NCBI RefSeq assembly: GCF_900168255.1
Contig: NZ_LT799838.1
Coordinates: forward strand, 496,001-560,000
Direction: 5' to 3'
Source: Psychrobacter sp. DAB_AL43B
GTDB taxonomy: Bacteria; Pseudomonadota; Gammaproteobacteria; Pseudomonadales; Moraxellaceae
Length of the DNA stretch: 64,000 nucleotides
Below are positions 20,261 through 28,940 of this stretch, in pieces. Under the pieces are notes generated by a model. It was not told the DNA's origin, ran no database searches, and worked only from the letters and a program-made list of their open reading frames with translations. A program made the position numbers and the translations under genes. Position 1 is the stretch's first letter, and each line of letters starts with the position of its first letter.

Positions 20261-21229
20261 TTATAGAGCTGCGTTGTCAGCATTTTCTATGCTGTCATCG
20301 ACATTATATAGTCCAGTGGACAAATAACGATCACCGCGATCACAGACAATAAAGGCTATGACAGCGTCAGGGTTCTCTTTCGCTACTTGTATGGCGGCCC
20401 ATGCAGCTGCACCTGAAGATACCCCAGCAAAAATCCCTTCGGTTTTGGCAAGCTTACGCATATAAACTTCAGCGACGCGTTGATCAATATCCATGATGTC
20501 ATCAACCAAGTCCGCTTCAAAAATACCCGGCATATAAGCGGCAGGCCAACGGCGAATACCAGCGATAGATGCTTCTTCATCAGGCTGTAAACCGATAATT
20601 TTCACCGCAGGATTTTGCTCTTTTAGATATTGTGCGACACCGGTGATGGTGCCAGTGGTACCCATAGAGCTGATAAAGTGAGTGATTTTACCGTCAGTTT
20701 GTGTCCATAGTTCAGGACCTGTGGTCAGATAATGCGCCTGTTTATTATCAGGGTTATTAAATTGATCTAGCACAATGCCTTTACCCTCAGTCTGCATCTG
20801 TAATGCCAAATCGCGCGCCGCTTCTATACCGTCATCCACTTCGATTAACGTGGCACCATAAGCAATCATGGCGTCTTTACGTTCTTGGGTTGAGTTGGTC
20901 GGCATAAATAAAGTAATCGGATAGCCACGCATCGCCGCGACCATGGCTAAAGCAATGCCGGTATTGCCGCTGGTCGCTTCAATCAACATATCACCAGGCT
21001 TTATATCACCACGCTGCTCAGCTTGATAAATCATGTTAAATGCAGGACGGTCTTTTACAGAACCGGCAGGATTGTTACCTTCGAGCTTGGCTAGCAATAC
21101 CGCACCATTGGCAATCTGCTCTTGCTCAGGCAAACGCTGCAATTTGACCAATGGCGTTTGACCGACACAATCAGCAAGCTTAGTGATTTGAGTAATAAAG
21201 TTGGCGTTTGACTTGGCCGTAGCGGACAT
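20261..21229 (-). CDS. cysM: Cysteine synthase B (O-acetylserine sulfhydrylase)
   Basis: PLP enzyme that makes cysteine from O-acetylserine and sulfide or thiosulfate. The 322-residue protein shows the PLP lysine in NPAGSVKDRPA, the substrate loop EATSGNTGIALA and the phosphate-binding loop SMGTTGTITGVA. KIIGLQPDEEASIAGIRRW is typical of the CysM rather than the CysK branch. The start has AAGGATACCTT before ATG. It heads the minus-strand run with the exonuclease and rlmD and is divergent from the GacS-like gene. Confidence 0.94.
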   Translation of the reverse strand: MSATAKSNANFITQITKLADCVGQTPLVKLQRLPEQEQIANGAVLLAKLEGNNPAGSVKDRPAFNMIYQAEQRGDIKPGDMLIEATSGNTGIALAMVAAMRGYPITLFMPTNSTQERKDAMIAYGATLIEVDDGIEAARDLALQMQTEGKGIVLDQFNNPDNKQAHYLTTGPELWTQTDGKITHFISSMGTTGTITGVAQYLKEQNPAVKIIGLQPDEEASIAGIRRWPAAYMPGIFEADLVDDIMDIDQRVAEVYMRKLAKTEGIFAGVSSGAAAWAAIQVAKENPDAVIAFIVCDRGDRYLSTGLYNVDDSIENADNAAL

Positions 21230-21705
21230 AAGGTATCCTTATTAATTTTTTAAAGAATGTTCTCTTAAAAGAACTGTCTGTTAAAAGAACAATCTCTTAA
21301 ATGATAGTAGGGCATTCATTCGCCTTTTAAACGGCGATTTTATGATCAAAATGCGTTTTTATTATTTGACAATAGGGTCATACCACCATGTTCAATCACC
21401 ATTTATTAATAGTGTGCCAACAATAATAAGTGAATAGATTACGACTGTCAGGTGTTTATTGTGGCAAATGAAAATTTGCGCCATTATATCATTTTGTTTT
21501 CAGCTGCGCTTAGCGCATAAAGCTTTATCAATGATTGTTTAACAGCCGCTTATAGAATCCTGTTAAGATAATCTCAAACGATATTTAATGGTTTTTGCTT
21601 ATTAAGCACTTATCTGAATAATTGATTAATAAATCATGAATAGTTCGTTAATAAGCGCCTCATAAAATATCTGTCGCAAAAATATCAGTGGAGATTGAAT
21701 CTAGC
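21230..21705. other. Divergent control region between cysM and gacS
   Basis: A 476-bp spacer. Close to cysM there is a 16-bp imperfect palindrome, GTTCTCTTAAAAGAAC (21259-21274). It is followed by a partial second copy at 21276-21290 (GTCTGTTAAAAGAAC) and a remnant CTCTTAA at about 21294. This spaced repeat could be an operator in the cysM leader. No gene is seen in the rest. Confidence 0.45.
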
Positions 21706-24700
21706 ATGGCTTACAAAAAGCGTTTTGATACCAGTAGTGCCTATGGTCAGCTGATTATATTGGTGTTTTTGCCAATTTGTTTACTGGCGGCAGTAGGTGG
21801 TATTTTGGTGTTTCATGAAACCATGCGAGCCAGTGATTCAGAGCAAGAAGTATTGGCCGAGGCGGTACTCATCCGTTATACACCAACGATTGTGGAGCTT
21901 ATTCCGGAACTATTGGAGCAAGAGCGTGAAAAGGCAGAATCGGAGAGAGGCAACAGTAATACAGATAGTACTTCGCCAGCCGCGATGGCGGCGCTAAAAA
22001 GTATTCAAGATAGGTTAGGGCGCTTGCAGTCGGAGCAGCATGTGCAGCGTATCGCCATTATTAATCAGAATAATCAAGTACTGGCAACGGTGGGTTATGG
22101 TACTGATGAGGCGTGGCCAGAGATAGACCCATCAGAGCGTTTTTTATCACAAAAACCAACGCCCATCGGTACCGCTTACGGCAGCGTATTGGACGAGTTT
22201 GACGGTCAGCAGTTGTGGTTATTGATTGATATGGATAATGAGCCGCTTTATATCGCCCGCTATCGTATCGCGATGGCATTGGTAATTACTGGCTTATTCA
22301 CTATTTTAATCTTGCTGCTGAGCTTGAATATCTATTCAAAACGTTGGATAGCGCCAATCTATGAGCTACGTTTGCAGCTGCAACGTACCCATGTCGACAA
22401 TCTATACCAACCCATTCCGGTTGAATCGAATGGTGAGCTGAATTTGTTACAACAAGATTTGGTTAGAACATTACGCCGTTTACATGGGAGCTTTCAAGAG
22501 CTTAAAGACCATGCGGAGCAAACGGAAGATGATTTACGTTTGGCTTTTGATGAAATGGAAATGCAAAACATCTCTATTCGCAATGCGCGTGATGCGGCAA
22601 TCTCAACCAGCCAAGCCAAATCGGCATTTTTAGCCAATATTAGCCATGAACTGCGTACGCCATTGAATAGTATTGATGGTTTTATTAATTTGCTTGCGCG
22701 TCACGGTGAGCTCAATCCTGAACAAGACTTGTATGTACAAACCATACGCAAATCGTCCGCACACTTACTGGCGTTAGTGAATGATGTGTTGGATTTTTCC
22801 AAGATTGAAGCAGGTAAATTGGTACTTGATCGTCATGAATTTGATCTTTATGAAACCATCTATGATGTGGTCGATATGCTGTCACCGGTATCTGCAGAAA
22901 AAGGTCTGCGCATGGCGGTACTGTTTTATAACGATGTACCGATGCGTATCAATGGTGATGCCTTACGACTCAAGCAAGTACTGACCAATATCGTCGGTAA
23001 TGCGATTAAATTCACTGACAGTGGTGATGTGGTGGTGCGCGTCAGCTTAGATGACCATCAGGACAATTATTTGATGATTAGCGTGCAAGATAGTGGCAAA
23101 GGTATTTCACTGTCTGATCAAAAGATGCTTTTTCAAAGCTTTAGCCAAGGAGATCCTTCAATCACGCGCCAATATGGTGGGACAGGATTGGGTCTGGTCA
23201 TCTCCAAGCAATTGACACGACTGATGGGCGGCGATATTGGTTTTTATGATAATGTGCAAGAAAATATCTCTAATCAAGGGGCGACGTTTTGGTTTCGCAT
23301 GCCAGCGCATGTCGATGTGTTAGAGGCTGCTACTGGTCAAACCATTGAGCTACCGGTTCTAGCACCACTGGCGAGCGCGACCGATGAGTTTAATGTCTTA
23401 ATCTGGATCAATCATACTGCCTCTATACAAGTACTCAAAGCCAGCTTGCAGCACTTGCCGATTAAACTGACCCAAGCAAACTCATTGCCGGGCGTGCTTG
23501 AGTCGCTAAAAGAGCAGGGAAATTATTGGGATTGGGTTATCGTTGATGATGACACCCAAGACGATATGATGGCGCTGCTTAAACAAATTCGCCTGCATTA
23601 TCAAGGTAAGCTTGCGGTATTTGGTTATCAAGTTGCCGCTGACCAAGCACTGCTCAATCGCTACCATGCCAATATATTGTATGAACCATTAGATAAAAGA
23701 CAGCTATATGCCATGCTTGATACGCAAAAGCGTAGCGCACCGACAGGTATCCCAGAACCACGTTGGAAAGGCGTTACCGTATTGGCAGTTGATGATCATT
23801 TGCCAAACCTACTGGTGCTAGATGCCCTGCTGAGTGAGCTTGGCATTCATGTAATCACAGTGAGTAGTGGTTTTGACGCGATAGAACTTATTAGCAAGCA
23901 GCAAACCAAGAATATTAAAACCGCCAAAACTGAAAAACAAAGTCTGTCGAAAAAGACCCAGATATCTAAAGCTGAAACGCGCGATGATGTTAATAAAACA
24001 GCGGCTGGCTCGCTACATCTTGAAGACGTCACTATAGAGGAGAAAGGCGCTGTGCAGCATAAAGACAGTATTGATCTTATCTTTATGGATATTCAAATGC
24101 CGCGTATGTCAGGACACGAAGCGGCGCGGCAAATTCGCAATATTGAAGCGGCTGACAGCCATATTCCTATTATTGCATTGACCGCACATGGACTAGCTGA
24201 TGAGCGTGATAAATTAATCGCCAGTGGCATTAATGACTATGTGGGTAAGCCTATTAGTCAGCCACAGTTGCTACAAGTGCTGCAAAAATGGCTTGGGCGC
24301 ACTGCATCGCCTTCACCATTAACGGCAGTAAACGAAAATATTCCAAAAAATAACGGTGAACAAAGCAGTAATTTACAAGCTTTGGAATCGAAAACCAACC
24401 ATTCTCAAAATGCTGGTTTACAGAGTACTGATTCCAAAGGTACTGATTTGCAAAATGCGATGACGCAACCTTCTTCAGCTGCATATTCAGACGCTACAAC
24501 GCCTATTTATCAAATGATTAAAAGGAATGAGGCAAATAGTGATAATGCTGCCAAGATACGCAGTCGGCAAAAGATTACTCGCCCTTTATCACTGAAGAAA
24601 ATTCGTGATGACTATTTGCGTGACAGTCAGCCGCGTGAGGATTATAGGCGTGAAACCTTGCGTGAAAATCAGCCACGCTATGAAAATCTGCGCTATCAAG

Positions 24701-25212
24701 AGCAGGGGCAAGCACCATTGAAGACGCACGCTTTCCAAACGGTCGACAGTATTAAAGATGAAGTATTAGAAAATACAGGCTTAAACGCACGCGTGTTTGA
24801 TAGCTTGGATATTCTAAACTGGCAAGATGCACTGACTCGCTCAGCCAATAAACCGGATCTCGCTGCCAAGCTGATTATTATGATGCTCGATACCATTAAT
24901 GATGAAAAGCAGGCATTGACGCAAGCATGGGAAACGCGCAATCGTAGTATGCTTGGGCAAATTGCTCACCGTATATTGGGCGGCAGTCGTTATACTGGAG
25001 TGCCGCAGTTACGCCAAGCCAGCCAAGATCTAGAGGATAAGTGCTTACTAAACATCCAACATACCACGCCTGCGCAGTTTGCGATGCTTGAGCCTTATTA
25101 TGAGGCCTTGTTATTAGCGTTAAATAATTTGCAAACGCTTGATTTGTCCTCTTATCCGCAGCTGAACTATCATCGTCTGAGCGAAAATGACATGACTTGG
25201 AAAATGATTTAA
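21706..25212 (+). CDS. gacS: Tripartite hybrid sensor histidine kinase, GacS/BarA type
   Basis: Inner-membrane sensor that would phosphorylate a GacA/UvrY-type regulator by His-Asp-His relay. There are two membrane helices (about 14-38 and 185-208) around a periplasmic domain, then a HAMP linker. HisKA has His314 in NISHELRTPLNS, and HATPase has GNAIKF and GGTGLGL. A receiver has Asp795 in FMDIQMPRMSG, and a C-terminal HPt has His1088 in IAHRILGG. The receiver carries an unusual insertion of about 50 residues, and about 150 low-complexity residues separate receiver and HPt. GTG 21688 is an alternative start; ATG 21706 was preferred because GGAG lies before it. Confidence 0.92.
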   Translation: MAYKKRFDTSSAYGQLIILVFLPICLLAAVGGILVFHETMRASDSEQEVLAEAVLIRYTPTIVELIPELLEQEREKAESERGNSNTDSTSPAAMAALKSIQDRLGRLQSEQHVQRIAIINQNNQVLATVGYGTDEAWPEIDPSERFLSQKPTPIGTAYGSVLDEFDGQQLWLLIDMDNEPLYIARYRIAMALVITGLFTILILLLSLNIYSKRWIAPIYELRLQLQRTHVDNLYQPIPVESNGELNLLQQDLVRTLRRLHGSFQELKDHAEQTEDDLRLAFDEMEMQNISIRNARDAAISTSQAKSAFLANISHELRTPLNSIDGFINLLARHGELNPEQDLYVQTIRKSSAHLLALVNDVLDFSKIEAGKLVLDRHEFDLYETIYDVVDMLSPVSAEKGLRMAVLFYNDVPMRINGDALRLKQVLTNIVGNAIKFTDSGDVVVRVSLDDHQDNYLMISVQDSGKGISLSDQKMLFQSFSQGDPSITRQYGGTGLGLVISKQLTRLMGGDIGFYDNVQENISNQGATFWFRMPAHVDVLEAATGQTIELPVLAPLASATDEFNVLIWINHTASIQVLKASLQHLPIKLTQANSLPGVLESLKEQGNYWDWVIVDDDTQDDMMALLKQIRLHYQGKLAVFGYQVAADQALLNRYHANILYEPLDKRQLYAMLDTQKRSAPTGIPEPRWKGVTVLAVDDHLPNLLVLDALLSELGIHVITVSSGFDAIELISKQQTKNIKTAKTEKQSLSKKTQISKAETRDDVNKTAAGSLHLEDVTIEEKGAVQHKDSIDLIFMDIQMPRMSGHEAARQIRNIEAADSHIPIIALTAHGLADERDKLIASGINDYVGKPISQPQLLQVLQKWLGRTASPSPLTAVNENIPKNNGEQSSNLQALESKTNHSQNAGLQSTDSKGTDLQNAMTQPSSAAYSDATTPIYQMIKRNEANSDNAAKIRSRQKITRPLSLKKIRDDYLRDSQPREDYRRETLRENQPRYENLRYQEQGQAPLKTHAFQTVDSIKDEVLENTGLNARVFDSLDILNWQDALTRSANKPDLAAKLIIMMLDTINDEKQALTQAWETRNRSMLGQIAHRILGGSRYTGVPQLRQASQDLEDKCLLNIQHTTPAQFAMLEPYYEALLLALNNLQTLDLSSYPQLNYHRLSENDMTWKMI

Positions 25213-25345
25213 AGCAGGCGTTTTTATGATATTAATGATTAACCGTATCGTAGCAGTCAGTTATTGATAAGGTAGCGTAGGTGCAAGGCTGTTAATATCA
25301 GTTTGTTCACGAACTATTATATTTATTTTATTATTAAGGATGATT

Positions 25346-26158
25346 ATGCATACTATCGCCACCTATCAGTATGAAACATTACAAGTCAGCGCGACCGACA
25401 ATATATTAACCGTGACCATCAATCGACCAGAGAAAAAAAATGCCATGAGCTTTAAGGTGGTCAATGAGTTGATTGCGGTAGCAGGCCGCATCAGTAAAGA
25501 CAAAACGATACGTGCGGTTATTCTTAATGGTGCAGAGGGGACATTTTGTGCCGGTATTGATTTAGGCGATTTAAACCACCCAAAAAATCAAGCATTTGCT
25601 CTATGGGAGCTTGTCAAGCCTTGGCAGAGTCTATTCCAGCGCGTTTGCTTGGTTTGGCGTGATGTTCCAGTGCCAGTCATTGCCGTATTAGAAGGATATT
25701 GCATTGGTGCAGGCTTACAACTGGCGCTGGCTTGTGATGTACGTATTAGCCATCCTGATTGTAAATTGTCTATTATGGAGGCCAAATGGGGTTTAGTGCC
25801 TGATATGGGCTTGACGCAATCTGGCTTTGGCGTGGTACGAGCTGACGTCTTAAAAGAGCTGGCAATGAGTGCGCGTACTATCGATGCAGAGCAGGGTAAA
25901 GCGTTGGGGCTAGTCAGTCATTGTAGCGAGACGCCGTTAGAGCAGGCACAACAGCTCGCTGCTGAGTTTGCTGAACGTTCTCCAGATGCGGTGCTGGCAA
26001 GTAAGCGTGTCGTCAATGCCATGTTCCAGCAGTCAGCGACGACATTATATAAAGAAAAAGTATGGCAATTAAAAATGATGTTTGGTCGTAACCGTAAGCT
26101 TGCGCTTAGAAAAGCGAAGCAAGCCAGCACCGTATTTAGCAAACGCCAATTCCGTTAG
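25346..26158 (+). CDS. Crotonase/enoyl-CoA hydratase-like protein, possible dienoyl-CoA isomerase
   Basis: Crotonase-fold acyl-CoA enzyme, 270 residues. The oxyanion-hole segments are GTFCAGIDLGDL and YCIGAGLQLALACDVRI. The acidic residues in MEAKWGLVPDMG are a Glu and an Asp eight residues apart. This matches the Glu/Asp pair of delta3,5-delta2,4-dienoyl-CoA isomerases better than the two-Glu pair of true hydratases, so isomerase activity on unsaturated fatty acids is an inference worth testing. ATG 25346 has AAGGA five bases upstream; an ATG at 25340 overlaps that site. It follows the kinase gene by 133 bp. Confidence 0.85.
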   Translation: MHTIATYQYETLQVSATDNILTVTINRPEKKNAMSFKVVNELIAVAGRISKDKTIRAVILNGAEGTFCAGIDLGDLNHPKNQAFALWELVKPWQSLFQRVCLVWRDVPVPVIAVLEGYCIGAGLQLALACDVRISHPDCKLSIMEAKWGLVPDMGLTQSGFGVVRADVLKELAMSARTIDAEQGKALGLVSHCSETPLEQAQQLAAEFAERSPDAVLASKRVVNAMFQQSATTLYKEKVWQLKMMFGRNRKLALRKAKQASTVFSKRQFR

Positions 26159-26236
26159 GAAAAATTCGACATATATTGACTAATGATTTTAGTTGTGGGT
26201 TTTTGTTTTATTCACATGATACCTCTATTGAATTAT

Positions 26237-26268
26237 AAGCAGACAGTGCGATATAAGACTGTCTGCTT
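26237..26268. repeat. Perfect 11-bp hairpin without T tract
   Basis: AAGCAGACAGT (26237-26247) is the exact reverse complement of ACTGTCTGCTT (26258-26268), with a 10-base loop. No run of T follows, so it is not a standard terminator, although it lies 79 bp after the crotonase stop. Confidence 0.6.
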
Positions 26269-26307
26269 GCGTAGCGGTACATCGATATGCCTGATTGTTT
26301 TTAAAAG

Positions 26308-26362
26308 CTGATAGCAGTAGCACGTTAATATAAGCGTGTTTTTTTGTTTTGAGCTGACTATA
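26308..26362 (+). repeat. Truncated copy of the 147-bp palindromic intergenic element
   Basis: The sequence from TAGCAGTAGCACGTT to GAGCTGACTATA matches the right-hand part of the full elements (for example TAGCAATAGCACGTT to GAACTGACTATA at 49472-49503). The left half and the loop are missing. It lies 57 bp upstream of the MFS gene and may carry part of its promoter region. Confidence 0.7.
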
Positions 26363-26419
26363 TGAAACAATCAATTCACTAATAATAAAATAATAATCAC
26401 TATACCAAATGGTTTAAAT

Positions 26420-27679
26420 ATGTCTGCTCCAAAATCTCCCCTTCCCAATAAACCGATTGTTGCTGACCGAGTGCGCTCTGCCGATTTGCCTGTCGCATGG
26501 ATTATGATGCTTGGTCTTATCGTTGCGGTAGGGCCATTATCGATTGATATGTATCTGCCAGCGTTACCGTCAATGGCAGATGACTTTGGCGTATCGACCG
26601 CATTTATGGCCAACTCGGTACCCGCCTATTTCATAGGTTTGGTATTTGGGCAGCTATTTTATGGTCCATTGAGTGATCGTATTGGCCGTGTTAAACCGTT
26701 ATATTTTGGTATGACTTTATATGTCATTGCCTCGATTATTTGCGCGACGACTAACAACGAATATGTGCTGTTTGCGGGGCGTACCTTACAGGCGCTCGGT
26801 GCTTGTGTAGGCGCGGTTGTTACCCGTGCAGCAATCCGTGATCGCCTGACTGCCAAGCAAACTGCCAAAGCTTTTTCTATCATGATATTGGTGATGGGTT
26901 TGGCACCGATATTAGCGCCGTCACTCGGTGCTGTATTTTTACAGTTTTTTAGCTGGCACTCTATCTTTTGGTTTTTAGCCGCTTTTGGTACGTTTAATTT
27001 ATTACTCACTAAGTTTTTCTTCTTTGAGACGCTTAGCGAAGAAAACCGTAACGTACGTCCTGCCAAAGAAATACTCAGTCAATACTGGGATTTATTAAAG
27101 GATCCTACCTTTAACTACCCAGCGATTGGCGGCGGGTTATTGATGGGGGCGATGTTTGTCTATATCAGCTCTGCTTCTGAATTAATCATGGACACTTATG
27201 GCATGTCAGCTACGCATTTTGGCTGGCTTTTTGGTATGAATGCGGCAGGGTTTGTGGGATTGACGCAGCTGAACCAATGGTTGACCAACCGTTTTCGTAT
27301 TTTGAGTATTCTGCGTTTTGGTGCGATGATGCAAGTCATCTCAGCAGGAGCACTATTTACGCTCGGTATTATGTTTGGTACAGATGCTTGGTTGCCACTG
27401 GTATTGGCCTGTATTTTCTTTTGTATTGCCGGTTTAGGTTTGACTCAGCCCAACTCGTCAGCGATTGCGCTGGCCTTTCAGAAGCGCCGTGCTGGTATGG
27501 CCAGTGCCTTGCAAGGCTCTTTAATGTTTTCAGTGGGTATTTTCGGTGGGTTAATATTAAACTTATTCCCAGTGAATCCCGTACTGAAAATCGGTATTGC
27601 GATGTTTGCGCTAATGAGTCTTGGTTGCTATCTGATTTGGCAGATAGATAGTAACCTGAACCTTGATAATGCGGATTAA
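26420..27679 (+). CDS. Bcr/CflA-type MFS drug exporter
   Basis: Proton-driven efflux protein of the 12-helix drug:H+ antiporter family. The 419-residue protein has a hydrophilic start, then helix 1 with the family signature GPLSIDMYLPALPSM and the A-motif GPLSDRIGRVKPL between helices 2 and 3. RTLQALGACVGAVVTRAAIRD follows in helices 4-5. The remaining hydrophobic segments complete 12 helices. The family exports bicyclomycin, chloramphenicol or sulfonamides; the substrate here is not predictable. It is a single gene with its own terminator. Confidence 0.92.
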   Translation: MSAPKSPLPNKPIVADRVRSADLPVAWIMMLGLIVAVGPLSIDMYLPALPSMADDFGVSTAFMANSVPAYFIGLVFGQLFYGPLSDRIGRVKPLYFGMTLYVIASIICATTNNEYVLFAGRTLQALGACVGAVVTRAAIRDRLTAKQTAKAFSIMILVMGLAPILAPSLGAVFLQFFSWHSIFWFLAAFGTFNLLLTKFFFFETLSEENRNVRPAKEILSQYWDLLKDPTFNYPAIGGGLLMGAMFVYISSASELIMDTYGMSATHFGWLFGMNAAGFVGLTQLNQWLTNRFRILSILRFGAMMQVISAGALFTLGIMFGTDAWLPLVLACIFFCIAGLGLTQPNSSAIALAFQKRRAGMASALQGSLMFSVGIFGGLILNLFPVNPVLKIGIAMFALMSLGCYLIWQIDSNLNLDNAD

Positions 27680-27719
27680 TTAGCTGGTAGATTCTACTTA
27701 TTGACATTTATTCATTATT

Positions 27720-27761
27720 AAAAAAGCATTCATACGTTTGTTACGTATTGAATGCTTTTTT
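27720..27761 (+). terminator. Terminator of the MFS gene
   Basis: AAAAGCATTCATACGT pairs with ACGTATTGAATGCTTTT (one bulge), followed by T residues, 41 bp after the stop. Confidence 0.93.
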
Positions 27762-28053
27762 AATGTCTGGTTCTGTCTTATTTTTAGCATATAGTAATTT
27801 GTTAATACAAGCCTTGCTACTACTAAGTTGTTGAGTCATTAGTCTTATTATCACATGAAGATGTTGTATGTAATTATTACTATATATAAACATTTGTATG
27901 GCATTGCCAAACAAAGTTATTGCAATGCATGAGTTGCTAGATTATCATCTAACGTAATTTTCTGTAATTAAGTGTTGTTAAGACTTTACCTGACTTTGCA
28001 GGATTGTTTTTATCACTGACTTTCAGAACAACGTCGAGATTTAAGGACAACAG
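27762..28053. other. Promoter-bearing spacer before the five-gene signalling operon
   Basis: AT-rich, non-coding, 292 bp. I see no repeat or confident sigma-70 hexamers. AAGGACA precedes the first ATG. Confidence 0.35.
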
Positions 28054-28926
28054 ATGAAGCAGTTATATAGAGTGTTACCGATTGTATTGAGTGTTGGCTT
28101 ATTTGGGTGCGGTAATTCTGCGACTCAGAGCGATAGCAGTTCAGCTAATAAAGCAATCTCAGAAAATAAAGAAGCGTTTGTCAGTCAATTACCCGACACA
28201 GCACCAGTTATTAAGGTTGCAACAACGGGTACCATGCCGCCGTTTTCGTTCCAAGATGACTACGGCAATATGCAAGGCATTGATATCGATTCAATCCGTG
28301 CTATCGGTGAAGCGCAGGGTTTCAAGGTCGAGTTTTATAAAGAGACTTGGCAGGATATGTTTGACAGTGTTGAGTCTGGCGGTCGTGATTTAGCGATTTC
28401 AGGTATCTCTTATAAAGTCGATCGTGATCAGAGATATGGTCTTTCAAATTCTTATTTCTTTAACCCTTCTGCGGTTATGTATGAGAAAAAGAATTTGACC
28501 ATTAATAGCTTGAATGACTTAAAAGGTTTACATGTCGCTGGTATGGAAGGAACCAAACAAGTTGATCAAGTCAGGGAAATGGGTGGGTATAGTGAACTGT
28601 CCACTACCATAACAACCTTTTTGTTATTTGAGGACTTGATGCAAGGTAAGGTTGATGCGATTGTTCAAGACTTACCTTTATTACAATATACGGCAGCTAA
28701 CCACCCTGAACATAAAGTGGTAATCGTGCCTTATGAGGATGAAAATAACCCATCAGCGCAGCAAGTAATCTTGATGGCAAAAGGGAATGGCAAGCTTATT
28801 AATACTGTTAATGAGGGTATTACTAAGTTGAAAGACAAAGGAATATTTAAAGAAATTGAACAAAAATGGTTAGGTGGGACAGCTCCTGCTACTACTAGCA
28901 ACACTACCAATCAACAAACGAACTAA
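28054..28926 (+). CDS. Solute-binding lipoprotein (SBP_bac_3 family), putative sensor partner
   Basis: Periplasmic binding protein of the polar amino-acid type (PF00497), 290 residues. The signal peptide ends in the lipobox LFG|C, so it is probably anchored to a membrane by acylated Cys19. The domain begins PVIKVATTGTMPPFSFQDDYGNMQGIDID and includes GGRDLAISGISYKVDRDQRYG and a hinge region with LHVAGMEGTKQ. No ABC permease or ATPase gene follows. Instead the CheA-like kinase starts 14 bp downstream, so a role as ligand receptor for that kinase is inferred. The ligand is unknown. Confidence 0.9.
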   Translation: MKQLYRVLPIVLSVGLFGCGNSATQSDSSSANKAISENKEAFVSQLPDTAPVIKVATTGTMPPFSFQDDYGNMQGIDIDSIRAIGEAQGFKVEFYKETWQDMFDSVESGGRDLAISGISYKVDRDQRYGLSNSYFFNPSAVMYEKKNLTINSLNDLKGLHVAGMEGTKQVDQVREMGGYSELSTTITTFLLFEDLMQGKVDAIVQDLPLLQYTAANHPEHKVVIVPYEDENNPSAQQVILMAKGNGKLINTVNEGITKLKDKGIFKEIEQKWLGGTAPATTSNTTNQQTN

Positions 28927-28940
28927 GGGGTTAAGATAAG

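Noticed and set aside
28054..28926. The binding protein as part of an ABC amino-acid importer
   Set aside because: No permease or ATPase gene is adjacent; the next gene 14 bp away is a kinase.
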